From NCBI GenBank assembly GCA_025936615.1, contig JAICSZ010000076.1:1-8054 (forward strand): 8,054 nucleotides of DNA, given 5' to 3'. The stretch's first letter is position 1; the number at the start of each line of letters is the position of its first letter. A model generated the notes under the pieces. It had not been told where the DNA came from and searched no databases. It saw nothing but the letters and a program-made list of their open reading frames with translations. This DNA comes from Pedococcus sp. Its GTDB lineage: Bacteria > Actinomycetota > Actinomycetes > Actinomycetales > Dermatophilaceae. The position numbers and the translations under genes are program-made. Shown one piece after another: positions 1 to 6,198 of this stretch.

Positions 1-624
1 GAGGAGAACGCCCGGCTCGCCATCCGGGAGGAGCGCAACCGGATGGCCCGGGACGTGCACGACGTGCTCGGGCACAGCCTGACCGTGATCACGGTCAAGG
101 CCGAGCTCGCAGCCCGGCTGCTCGAGGTCAGCCCCGAGCGGGCGAAGGTGGAGGTCGAGGAGGTCGAACGGCTGGCCCGCGACGCGCTGGCCGACGTCCG
201 GCAGGCGGTCGCAGGGTTCCGCGAGATCTCGCTGCCCGGCGAGCTGGCCAGGGCGCGATCGTCACTGACCGCAGCGGGCATCGAGGCGGACCTCCCCACC
301 GCGACCGAGGCCGTGCCCAGCGAGCTGCGGGAGCTGTGCGCCTGGACCCTGCGCGAGGGCGTCACCAACGTGATCCGGCACAGCGGGGCGACCACCTGCC
401 GGGTGTTGCTCGACGCCAACGGCATCACCATCAGCGACGACGGGTCGGGCCCGATGCCCGGCCAACCGGGCTCCGGGCTCATGGGGTTGTCGGAACGGGC
501 CGACGCCGCCGGTGCGCGCATGCTGACGCGTTCGGTGCAGCCCCACGGCTTCGAGCTCTCGGTGACCCGCGGGACCACCCCGCGACGTGACCTACCGCAG
601 TCCCACGAGAGGGTGGAGGCATGA
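1..624 (+). CDS. Sensor histidine kinase, C-terminal part (5' end outside window)
   Basis: The reading frame is open from base 1, so the N-terminal sensor and membrane part lies upstream of the window. The visible 207 residues are the whole catalytic core of a HisKA_3 / DesK-NarX type kinase. The dimerisation and phosphoacceptor box reads RDVHDVLGHSLT, with the likely phosphorylated His at residue 20 of this fragment (bases 58-60). The HATPase domain follows: N-box REGVTNVIRH at 118-127, G1 box DDGSG at 146-150, and a G2-like GSGLMGLSER at 157-166. From family knowledge it autophosphorylates on this His and passes the phosphate to the response regulator whose ATG overlaps its stop codon (ATGA, four bases shared), so the two are translationally coupled. 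The signal sensed cannot be read without the missing sensor domain. DesK-like is a description of the core, not proof of a lipid or temperature sensor. Confidence 0.93.
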   Translation, partial: EENARLAIREERNRMARDVHDVLGHSLTVITVKAELAARLLEVSPERAKVEVEEVERLARDALADVRQAVAGFREISLPGELARARSSLTAAGIEADLPTATEAVPSELRELCAWTLREGVTNVIRHSGATTCRVLLDANGITISDDGSGPMPGQPGSGLMGLSERADAAGARMLTRSVQPHGFELSVTRGTTPRRDLPQSHERVEA

Positions 625-1229
625 CGGTCCGGCTCCTGCTCGCCGACGACCAGGCCCTGGTCCGGGGCGCGCTGGCGACCCTGCTCTCGCTCGAGCCGGA
701 CATGGAGGTCGTGGCCGAGGTCGGGCGCGGTGACCAGGTGGTCGCGGCGGCGCGCGAGGCCAAGCCCGACGTGGCGCTGCTCGACGTGGAGATGCCCGGC
801 CTCGACGGCATCGCGGCCACCCAGGCGCTGCACGACGCGATGCCGGAGGTACGCGTCCTGATCGTCACGACCTTTGGCCGGCCGGGCTTCCTGCGGCGCG
901 CGCTGCAGGCCGGGGCCAGCGGGTTCGTCGTGAAGGACACGCCTGCGCGCCAGCTCGCCGAGGCGGTGCGACGGGTGCACGCCGGGCTGCGCGTCGTCGA
1001 CCCGGTGCTCGCCGCGGACTCCCTGGCCGGTGGCGAGTCACCGCTCACGGCCCGCGAGAGCGAGGTGCTCGTAGCCGCCCGCTCCGGGGGGTCGGTTGCG
1101 GACATCGCCCGCCAGGTCGAGCTGTCCGAGGGCACGGTGCGCAACCACCTCTCCTCGGCGATCGGCAAGACGATGGCCCGCAACCGTGCCGACGCCGTGC
1201 GCATCGCCGACGAGTACGGCTGGCTCTAG
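621..1229 (+). CDS. NarL/LuxR-family response regulator
   Basis: This 202-residue protein has the usual two domains of the family. The receiver domain (about 3-118) shows the acidic pair D9-D10, phosphoacceptor D55 in LLDVEMPG, the switch threonines T83-T84 in IVTTF, and K105 in VVKDTP. A LuxR/GerE helix-turn-helix follows (about 139-200), with PLTARESEVL and the recognition-helix region SEGTVRNHLSSAIGK. The C-terminus (ARNRADAVRIADEYGWL) resembles DesR-type regulators. It should be phosphorylated by the kinase immediately upstream and then bind DNA as a dimer; its targets are unknown. The start at 621 overlaps the kinase stop. The purine-rich stretch GAGAGGG about seven bases before the ATG can serve as ribosome binding site; a GGAGG is also present but only one base before the ATG. 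The stop TAG shares bases with the stop of the sulfurtransferase gene on the other strand. Confidence 0.95.
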   Translation: MTVRLLLADDQALVRGALATLLSLEPDMEVVAEVGRGDQVVAAAREAKPDVALLDVEMPGLDGIAATQALHDAMPEVRVLIVTTFGRPGFLRRALQAGASGFVVKDTPARQLAEAVRRVHAGLRVVDPVLAADSLAGGESPLTARESEVLVAARSGGSVADIARQVELSEGTVRNHLSSAIGKTMARNRADAVRIADEYGWL

Positions 1230-1236
1230 CCGGTTG
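1217..1236 (+). terminator. Possible short RNA hairpin over the shared stop codons
   Basis: In the plus-strand transcript, bases 1217-1224 can pair with 1229-1236 around a UCUA loop. This gives eight pairs, three of them G-U wobbles. It covers the stop codons of both convergent genes. No U-tract follows. In the minus-strand transcript the wobbles become A-C mismatches, so if it matters at all it acts on the response-regulator transcript. This is a weak candidate; the convergent genes have no other space for a terminator. Confidence 0.25.
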
Positions 1237-2053
1237 CCACGGGTCGGTTCGGGTCGGTGATCCAGTCGCTCCAGGACCCGACGTATAGCGCCGCCTCGAC
1301 GCCCGCCTCGTGCAGCGCGAGCACCTCGTGCGCCGCGGTGACGCCTGAGCCACAGTAGGCGCCCACCGGGACGTCGTTGCGAACTCCCTTGGCGGAGAAC
1401 AGCTCTCGCAGCTCGTCGGCCGACTTGAAGCGGCCGTCAGCCGCCGCGTTGTCGGTCGTCGGCGCGTTGACGGCACCTGGGATCCGGCCGGCAACCGGGT
1501 CGATCGGCTCGGTCTCGCCCCTGAAGCGTTCGGGCGCCCGCGCATCGAGGAGTATGCCGCCGCGAGCCACCTGCGCGGCGCGCGTCGCGTCGAGCAAGGG
1601 CATGCCTCCCTCGTGCGCCTCGAACGTCCCGGCGCCCGGCTCCGGCACCTCGGTGGTCAGCGGCCCACCTGCGGCGCGCCACGCCGCCAGCCCACCGTCG
1701 AGCACGCGGACCTCGCCCGCCCCGAAGTGGCGGAACACCCACCAGGCCCGCGACGCGGCATACGAAGGACCTTGGTCGTAGACCACCACACGTGACCCGG
1801 CGGACGCGCCGCACCGGCGCAACGCCTCCTGGACCGCGTGCGCCGTGGGGAGCGGGTGACGGCCACCCGGTCCGGGGGGCCCGGCCAGCTCGGCGTCGAG
1901 GTCGACGTGGTGGGCGCCGGGCAGGTGACCGGCCTGGTAGAGGTCCCGGCCCCAAGGACCGGATGCGGAGGTGAGGCTCCACTGGACGTCGACCACGACC
2001 AGTCCGTCGAGCTCCTCGGCCAGGAGTGCTTCCGCTGCAACGAGTGCGCGCAT
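1226..2053 (-). CDS. Two-domain rhodanese sulfurtransferase (3-mercaptopyruvate type)
   Basis: The predicted protein has 275 residues, a normal length for tandem-rhodanese sulfurtransferases. The N-terminal rhodanese domain (about 5-130) is the structural, catalytically inactive copy: DVQW, AGHLPGAHHVDLD, VVVYDQGPSYAASRAWW, VLDGGLAAW. The C-terminal domain (about 150-270) carries GILLDARAPERFRGE, GRIPGAVNAP and the active loop YCGSGVTAAH, with catalytic Cys234. CGSGVT is the loop typical of 3-mercaptopyruvate sulfurtransferases (SseA type), whereas thiosulfate enzymes usually have CRKGVT, so mercaptopyruvate is the better guess for sulfur donor. The protein is likely cytoplasmic; no signal peptide is seen. 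I chose the ATG at 2053 because the domain starts directly after it and a GGATGG lies just upstream. The frame stays open far beyond this, but only through sequence antisense to dusB. An in-frame TTG lies four codons upstream. No clear -10 box is visible. Confidence 0.92.
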   Translation of the reverse strand: MRALVAAEALLAEELDGLVVVDVQWSLTSASGPWGRDLYQAGHLPGAHHVDLDAELAGPPGPGGRHPLPTAHAVQEALRRCGASAGSRVVVYDQGPSYAASRAWWVFRHFGAGEVRVLDGGLAAWRAAGGPLTTEVPEPGAGTFEAHEGGMPLLDATRAAQVARGGILLDARAPERFRGETEPIDPVAGRIPGAVNAPTTDNAAADGRFKSADELRELFSAKGVRNDVPVGAYCGSGVTAAHEVLALHEAGVEAALYVGSWSDWITDPNRPVATG

Positions 2054-2082
2054 TCGGCCATCCAACCAGCAGATGGGACACT

Positions 2083-2088
2083 GGGGGA
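2083..2088 (+). promoter_or_regulatory. Ribosome binding site of dusB
   Basis: A GGGGGA stretch ends four bases before the ATG at 2093. It supports that start over the earlier in-frame positions that run back through the sulfurtransferase gene. The whole gap between the two divergent start codons is 39 bases (2054-2092) and contains no TANNNT-type -10 box. The promoters of both genes must therefore lie inside the opposing gene, or use poorly conserved elements. Confidence 0.6.
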
Positions 2089-2092
2089 CGCC

Positions 2093-3298
2093 ATGACCGC
2101 CGCCACCGCCACCACGCCCGTGCTGCCGCCCCTCCAGATCGGCCGCCACACTGTCGAGTCGCCCGTGGTGCTGGCGCCGATGGCGGGCATCACCAACCGC
2201 GCGTTCCGCCGGCTGTGCCGCGAGTACGGCAACGAGGGGCTGGGTGCCGGGGGAGCGAGCGGCGCGACCTCCCTGTATGTGAGCGAGATGATCACCTCGC
2301 GCGCCCTGGTCGAGCGCACGCCGATCTCGATGAAGCTGATCGAGCACGACCCCGACGAGAGCCCACGCTCGATCCAGCTCTACGGCGTCGACCCGGCCAC
2401 GGTTGCGGCAGCGGTGCGGATGCTGGTGACCGAGGACCGGGCCGACCACATCGACCTCAACTTCGGCTGCCCGGTCCCCAAGGTGACGCGCAAGGGCGGT
2501 GGGGCGGCCCTGCCGTGGAAGCGCGACCTGTTCGAGGGCATCGTCACCGCCGCCGTGCGCGAGGCGGAGCAGCGTGCCGTGCCGGTCACCGTGAAGATGC
2601 GGGTCGGCATCGACGCCGACCACGTGACCTACCTCGACGCCGGGCGGATCGCCGAGCGGGCCGGCGTCGCGGCCGTCGCGCTGCACGGGCGCACGGCGTC
2701 CCAGGCGTACTCCGGGCAGGCCGACTGGACCGCGATCGCGCGCCTCAAGGAGACGGTGCGCTCGATCCCGGTGCTGGGCAACGGCGACATCTGGTCGGCC
2801 GAGGATGCCGTGCGCATGGTGCACGAGACGGGCTGCGACGGAGTCGTGGTCGGGCGCGGTTGCCTGGGCCGGCCCTGGCTGTTCACCGACCTCGCCGCGG
2901 CCTTCGCCGGAACGACCGCGCGGGTCGAGCCGACGCTGGGGGAGGTGCTGGCGACGCTGCGTCGGCACACCGAGTACCTCGTCGAGTTCTACGCTGACGA
3001 GTTCAAGGCGTGCCGCGACATCCGCAAGCACATCGCTTGGTACCTCAAGGGATTCCCGGCGGGGTCGACCGTGCGCAACCGGCTGGCCCTCGTCGACTCG
3101 CTGGCGGCCCTCGACGAGCTGATCGCCTCGATGGACGGCTCGGCTCCGTGGCCCGGCGACGATGCGGAGGGACAGCGGGGACGGGCCGGTTCGCCCCGCA
3201 CCGTCGCGCTGCCGGACGGGTGGCTTGCGAGTCGCGAGCTCAGCGACACCCACCGTCAGGCCATCGCGGAGGCCGAGCTGTCCGTCAGCGGCGGCTGA
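2093..3298 (+). CDS. dusB: tRNA-dihydrouridine synthase (DusB-like)
   Basis: This 401-residue FMN enzyme reduces specific uridines of tRNA to dihydrouridine with NADPH. The TIM-barrel domain opens with VVLAPMAGITNRAFRR (25-40), which contacts FMN. The catalytic cysteine is C126 in NFGCPVPKVTRKGGGAAL. Further FMN and substrate contacts expected from the family are K168 (VKMR), H198 (LHGRT), the GNGDI loop at 229-233 and VGRG at 253-256. The helical tRNA-binding domain follows, with KACRDIRKHIAWYLKGFPAG at 305-324. The last 50 or so residues (about 350-401) form a polar tail that is not part of the core fold. Between REYG and LYVSEMI there is a Gly/Ala-rich stretch (residues 47-60) longer than in enterobacterial DusB. 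The start is supported by the ribosome binding site and by the conserved PLQIGRHTVESPVVLAP beginning soon after it. The gene probably ends at the inverted repeat just downstream. Confidence 0.95.
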   Translation: MTAATATTPVLPPLQIGRHTVESPVVLAPMAGITNRAFRRLCREYGNEGLGAGGASGATSLYVSEMITSRALVERTPISMKLIEHDPDESPRSIQLYGVDPATVAAAVRMLVTEDRADHIDLNFGCPVPKVTRKGGGAALPWKRDLFEGIVTAAVREAEQRAVPVTVKMRVGIDADHVTYLDAGRIAERAGVAAVALHGRTASQAYSGQADWTAIARLKETVRSIPVLGNGDIWSAEDAVRMVHETGCDGVVVGRGCLGRPWLFTDLAAAFAGTTARVEPTLGEVLATLRRHTEYLVEFYADEFKACRDIRKHIAWYLKGFPAGSTVRNRLALVDSLAALDELIASMDGSAPWPGDDAEGQRGRAGSPRTVALPDGWLASRELSDTHRQAIAEAELSVSGG

Positions 3299-3315
3299 GC
3301 GACAACGACTCATCC

Positions 3316-3367
3316 GACTCTTTGAGTGGATGGACGGGTCAGGACCCGTCAAAGTCCTCAAAGACTC
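3316..3367. terminator. Nested inverted repeat, probable bidirectional terminator
   Basis: An inner perfect repeat GACGGGTC / GACCCGTC (3333-3340 and 3343-3350) folds as a seven-pair stem with a four-base CAGG loop. It is flanked by a symmetric six-by-six internal loop and an outer 11-base repeat, GACTCTTTGAG (3316-3326) against CTCAAAGACTC (3357-3367), with one mismatch. The structure lies 17 bases after the dusB stop; its right arm includes the stop codon and final codons of the convergent MocR gene. There is no U-tract on either strand, which is common in actinobacteria. The near-symmetry lets it form in both transcripts. Confidence 0.75.
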
Positions 3368-4767
3368 ATGACTGAGGCCAGCCGTCGGACTGCCTCGGGA
3401 ACGCGCTCCGCCGCGATGTGCCGGTACCCCATCGCCAGGCCCTGCACCGGCGCGACCTCGTGGTGGCGCGGGGACAGCGGCTCCACCGCCACACCACGGT
3501 CCGCCGCGGCGGCCACCACCGCCAGGTCGGACCTCGACTGGTCGCGGAACCGGGCGCAGATGTGCAGGCCCGCGGCCGAGGGGTACACGTCGAGCCCCGC
3601 GGCACACTCCGCCAGCGCGGCGAGCAACGCCTCGCGGCGCTCGCGGTAGACCTTGGTCGACCGCCGCAGGTGGGCCGACAGCAGCCCCTCGGCCATGAAC
3701 CGCGCCATCGCCCCCTGGGTGACCGCGTCGCCCTGCCAGTCGGTGAGCAGCTTGGCCTGCCGGAGGGCGCCCTGCAGCGAGCGGGGTGCCACGAGGTAGC
3801 CGATCCGCAGCATCGGCATGAGTGTCTTGGAGAACGACCCGATGTAGACCACCCGCCCCTCCCGGTCCAAGCTCTGCAACGGCGCGAGCGGTCGGGTGTC
3901 GAACCGGAACTCGCTGTCGTAGTCGTCCTCGACGATCACGGCATCGTGTCGGGAAGCCCACTCCAGCAACGCGATCCGGCGCCGCAGCGACATCACCGTA
4001 CCGGTCGGGAACTGGTGCGAGGGCGTGACGTAGACCAGCCGTGCGCCCCTCGGCACTGCGTCGACGACCAGCCCCTCGTCGTCCACCGGGACGCCACGCA
4101 CCTGTGCGCCGTGCGAGGCGAAGAGGCGCACCGCTGCCGTGTAGCCGGGGTCCTCCACCGCGACGGTGTCCCCGGGTGAGACCAGGACGCGGGTGGTGAC
4201 GTCGAGGGCCTGCTGGGCGCCGTTGGTGAGCAAGATGTCCGATCCGTCCGCGACGACCGAGCGCGAGACCCCCAAGTAGCGCGCGATCTCGGACTGCAGC
4301 GCGGGGTGCCCGGAGCCGTCATAGGCCGGGGCCGCCTGGAGCGACGGGCGCAGCGTCGCCGAGACGAGGCGACGCCAGACGGGCAGCGGGAACAACGTGG
4401 TGTCCGGCCCGCCGACCGACAGGTCGAGCGCGAGAGGCGGTGCGTCGGGGACGGGTGGGGGGAGCGCGTCCCACAGCGCCCTCGGTCGCACCTCACCACC
4501 CGGCGCCCTGCGCGGGCGGGCCGGCCCCGCGTCGGCGCTGACGAAGGTGCCGGCGCCCACGCGCGCCTCGAGGTACCCCTCCGCCACCAGCCGCTCGTAT
4601 GCCGTGGCGACGGTCCCGCGCGCGACCCCCAGCTCCGCGGCCATGGAGCGAGTGGGCGGGAGCCGCTGTCCCGCGGGCAGCCGCCCGCTGGCGATGCCGT
4701 CGAGAAGGTGCTGGTAGATCCGGGTGGTGCGGTCCCCGGGTCCGCCGAGGTCGAGCAGGACGTCCAC
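3358..4767 (-). CDS. MocR-family transcriptional regulator (GntR HTH plus aminotransferase-like domain)
   Basis: The protein has 469 residues, normal for MocR/PdxR regulators. A GntR-type winged helix is at about 11-77: IYQHLLDGIASGRLPAGQRL, PTRSMAAELGVARGTVATAY, RVGAGTFVS. After a Pro-rich linker (about 80-112) comes a fold-type-I PLP domain (about 115-465) with the TNGAQQALD turn, EDPGYTAA, TPSHQFPTG, EDDYDSEFRF (280-289) and the Schiff-base lysine K314 in GSFSKTLMPMLRIGY. All key PLP residues are present, so it should bind the cofactor. Such regulators respond to PLP or to PLP adducts of amino compounds such as GABA. I chose the GTG at 4767 because VDVLLDL matches the usual N-terminus and a TAGGCT box sits seven bases before it, fitting a leaderless transcript; an in-frame ATG at 4791 is the alternative. 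The divergent exporter is its likely target. The frame continues far upstream only as antisense of that gene. Confidence 0.93.
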   Translation of the reverse strand: MDVLLDLGGPGDRTTRIYQHLLDGIASGRLPAGQRLPPTRSMAAELGVARGTVATAYERLVAEGYLEARVGAGTFVSADAGPARPRRAPGGEVRPRALWDALPPPVPDAPPLALDLSVGGPDTTLFPLPVWRRLVSATLRPSLQAAPAYDGSGHPALQSEIARYLGVSRSVVADGSDILLTNGAQQALDVTTRVLVSPGDTVAVEDPGYTAAVRLFASHGAQVRGVPVDDEGLVVDAVPRGARLVYVTPSHQFPTGTVMSLRRRIALLEWASRHDAVIVEDDYDSEFRFDTRPLAPLQSLDREGRVVYIGSFSKTLMPMLRIGYLVAPRSLQGALRQAKLLTDWQGDAVTQGAMARFMAEGLLSAHLRRSTKVYRERREALLAALAECAAGLDVYPSAAGLHICARFRDQSRSDLAVVAAAADRGVAVEPLSPRHHEVAPVQGLAMGYRHIAAERVPEAVRRLASVMSL

Positions 4768-4774
4768 CCGGCAC

Positions 4775-4780
4775 AGCCTA
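4775..4780 (-). promoter_or_regulatory. Predicted -10 box of the MocR gene (leaderless)
   Basis: On the minus strand TAGGCT fits the actinobacterial TANNNT pattern. Seven bases separate it from the GTG at 4767, so transcription would start at or next to the start codon. No good -35 hexamer is seen at 17-18 bases. It shares its TA with the divergent -10 box of the exporter gene. Confidence 0.5.
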
Positions 4781-4784
4781 GATT
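4779..4784 (+). promoter_or_regulatory. Predicted -10 box of the exporter gene
   Basis: TAGATT fits TANNNT on the plus strand. Transcription would begin near 4791 and leave an untranslated leader of roughly 58 bases. No convincing -35 hexamer is present upstream, inside the MocR coding sequence, which would suit an activated promoter. The box overlaps the minus-strand -10 box by two bases. Confidence 0.45.
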
Positions 4785-4848
4785 GGCCCATCCGGCCAGG
4801 CCCGAAACGGCTCTGTTGCGAGGTCCAATTCCCGCGCAGGCTGGTCCG

Positions 4849-6198
4849 GTGAGCATCCCGACGACTCGCCTGTCGGTCCCCCAGGGGGCCGCGCTGTCCA
4901 TCGGCGCGGTCCTCGGCACCGGCGTCATCACGCTGCCCGCCCTCGCCGTCGGGATCGCCGGCCCCGCGTCGCTGGTGGCGTGGGCGGCCCTGGTGCTGCT
5001 GAGCATCCCGCTCGCCGCCACCTTCGCCGCGATGGGTGCCCGGTTCCCCGACACCGGTGGGGTCTCGAGCTACGTGGGACGCGCGTTCGGTCGTCGTGCT
5101 GCCGCCGCGGTCGGCTGGTGCTTCTACTTCGCCGTGCCGGTCGGTGCGCCACCCGCCTCGCTCATGGCCGGCGGCTACGTGGCGGACGCGTTCGGCGGCG
5201 GGCGCGCCACGGCCGTCGCGGTGGCGGCCACCCTCATCGTCGGGGTCGGCCTGCTCAACGCCGCGGGTCTGCGGCTCTCCGGGCGCGTCCAGCTGGTCCT
5301 CACGGCCACCCTGGCCGTGCTCATGGTGGTTACCGTCGTCGCCGCCCTTCCCCACGTCCGGTGGCACAACCTCACGCCGTTCGCGCCCCACGGGTGGGGT
5401 GCGGTGGGGCCGGCTGCGGCGCTGCTCGTCTGGGGCTTCGCAGGCTGGGAGGCGGTCGCGTCGCTGGCCGGGGAGTACGCCCGGCCGCGCCGTGACCTGC
5501 CCCGCGCCACCGGTGTCGCGGTGGTGGTCGTCGGAGTGCTCTACCTGGCCGTCGCGGCGACCAGCCTCCTCGTGCTCGGGCGGCGGACCGCGAACAGCCA
5601 GGCGCCGCTGTCCGACCTGCTGGACGCTGGGCTCGGGGGCCCCGCGCGTGCCGTCACCGCACTGGTGGCGGTCCTGCTCACCTTCGGCGCGATGAACGCC
5701 TACTACGCGGGTGGCTCCCGCCTCGGTGCTGCGCTGGCCTGCGACGGCGCCCTCCCCGTGGCGCTGGCCAGGGGGAGCGCGCCGGGTGAGGTGCCGCGCC
5801 GCAGCCTCGCCCTGGTGGCCGCGCAGTCGCTGGCCTGGCTGGTCGCCGGCGAGGTGCTGCACCTCGGTCTCACCCCACTGATGCTGATGGCCACCGGCTG
5901 CTTCACCGTCGTCTACGTGCTCGGGACGGCGGCCGCCGTGCGACTGCTGCCCCGCGGGACGCTCACGTGGGCCACGGCGGTCGTGGCCTTCGCCTCGGTG
6001 CTCGTGCTGCTGGTCACGAACGGCTGGCACGTCGCATGGGCCCTCGGCATCGTCGCGGCCTCCCTGGCCTGGCAGCGGGGGGCCGGCCGCCGTCGCCGCG
6101 TGGCAGGGTTGGCCCATGACGCCACGGACCGAGAGGCCGCAGCTCGGTCGGCCGGGCGGCACACCGGAGCGCCCTGCGACGTTCTTCTCGAGTCCTGA
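4849..6198 (+). CDS. APC-family amino acid permease, YjeH-like exporter
   Basis: The protein has 449 residues and about 11-12 hydrophobic segments, so it is an inner-membrane transporter. Helix 1 carries the unwound motif VLGTGVITLPA (21-31). Then come FPDTGGVSSYVGRAFG (66-81) and, in the middle, WGFAGWEAVASLAGEYARPRRDLPRA (positions 195-220), an APC signature. The arrangement, including PVGAPPASLMAGG and the final NGWHVAWALG helix, matches from memory E. coli YjeH, an exporter of methionine and branched-chain amino acids (about 418 residues). The GTG at 4849 places the N-terminus level with that of YjeH; an AGG lies eight bases before it. The substrate here is unproven. The last helix ends near residue 408; a polar tail of about 40 residues follows, of which the final 27 are encoded inside the overlapping OmdA-family gene. 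The divergent MocR gene is the probable regulator. Confidence 0.9.
   Translation: MSIPTTRLSVPQGAALSIGAVLGTGVITLPALAVGIAGPASLVAWAALVLLSIPLAATFAAMGARFPDTGGVSSYVGRAFGRRAAAAVGWCFYFAVPVGAPPASLMAGGYVADAFGGGRATAVAVAATLIVGVGLLNAAGLRLSGRVQLVLTATLAVLMVVTVVAALPHVRWHNLTPFAPHGWGAVGPAAALLVWGFAGWEAVASLAGEYARPRRDLPRATGVAVVVVGVLYLAVAATSLLVLGRRTANSQAPLSDLLDAGLGGPARAVTALVAVLLTFGAMNAYYAGGSRLGAALACDGALPVALARGSAPGEVPRRSLALVAAQSLAWLVAGEVLHLGLTPLMLMATGCFTVVYVLGTAAAVRLLPRGTLTWATAVVAFASVLVLLVTNGWHVAWALGIVAASLAWQRGAGRRRRVAGLAHDATDREAAARSAGRHTGAPCDVLLES

Larger units (their letters stand above)
4768..4848. promoter_or_regulatory. Divergent control region between MocR gene and exporter, with candidate half-sites
   Basis: The 81 bases between the two start codons hold GGTCC at 4822-4826 and again at 4843-4847, 21 bases apart (two helical turns) in the same orientation. 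There is also a spaced inverted pair, ATTGGCCC (4782-4789) and GGTCCAAT (4822-4829), matching at seven of eight positions. Characterised MocR proteins such as GabR and PdxR bind repeated half-sites near divergent promoters. Which of these, if any, is the site here is inference. The half-sites are short and could be chance. Confidence 0.35.

Noticed and set aside
1838..2092. Plus-strand N-terminal extension of dusB
   Set aside because: It is antisense to the 5' part of the sulfurtransferase. The conserved Dus N-terminus and the ribosome binding site place the start at 2093.
2054..3961. Minus-strand extension of the sulfurtransferase frame to over 900 residues
   Set aside because: Beyond the ATG at 2053 the frame is antisense to dusB and to part of the MocR gene. 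Its predicted sequence is low-complexity Arg/Gly/Pro/His-rich, typical of shadow frames in high-GC DNA.
4781..4830. ATTGGCCC / GGTCCAAT spaced inverted pair as a firm MocR operator
   Set aside because: Eight-base arms with one mismatch and a 32-base gap are not unusual in this composition. I kept it only as a low-confidence candidate within the divergent control region.
4306..4848. Plus-strand N-terminal extension of the exporter
   Set aside because: It is antisense to the MocR HTH and PLP domain, has Arg-rich shadow composition, and the YjeH-like N-terminus starts exactly at the GTG at 4849.
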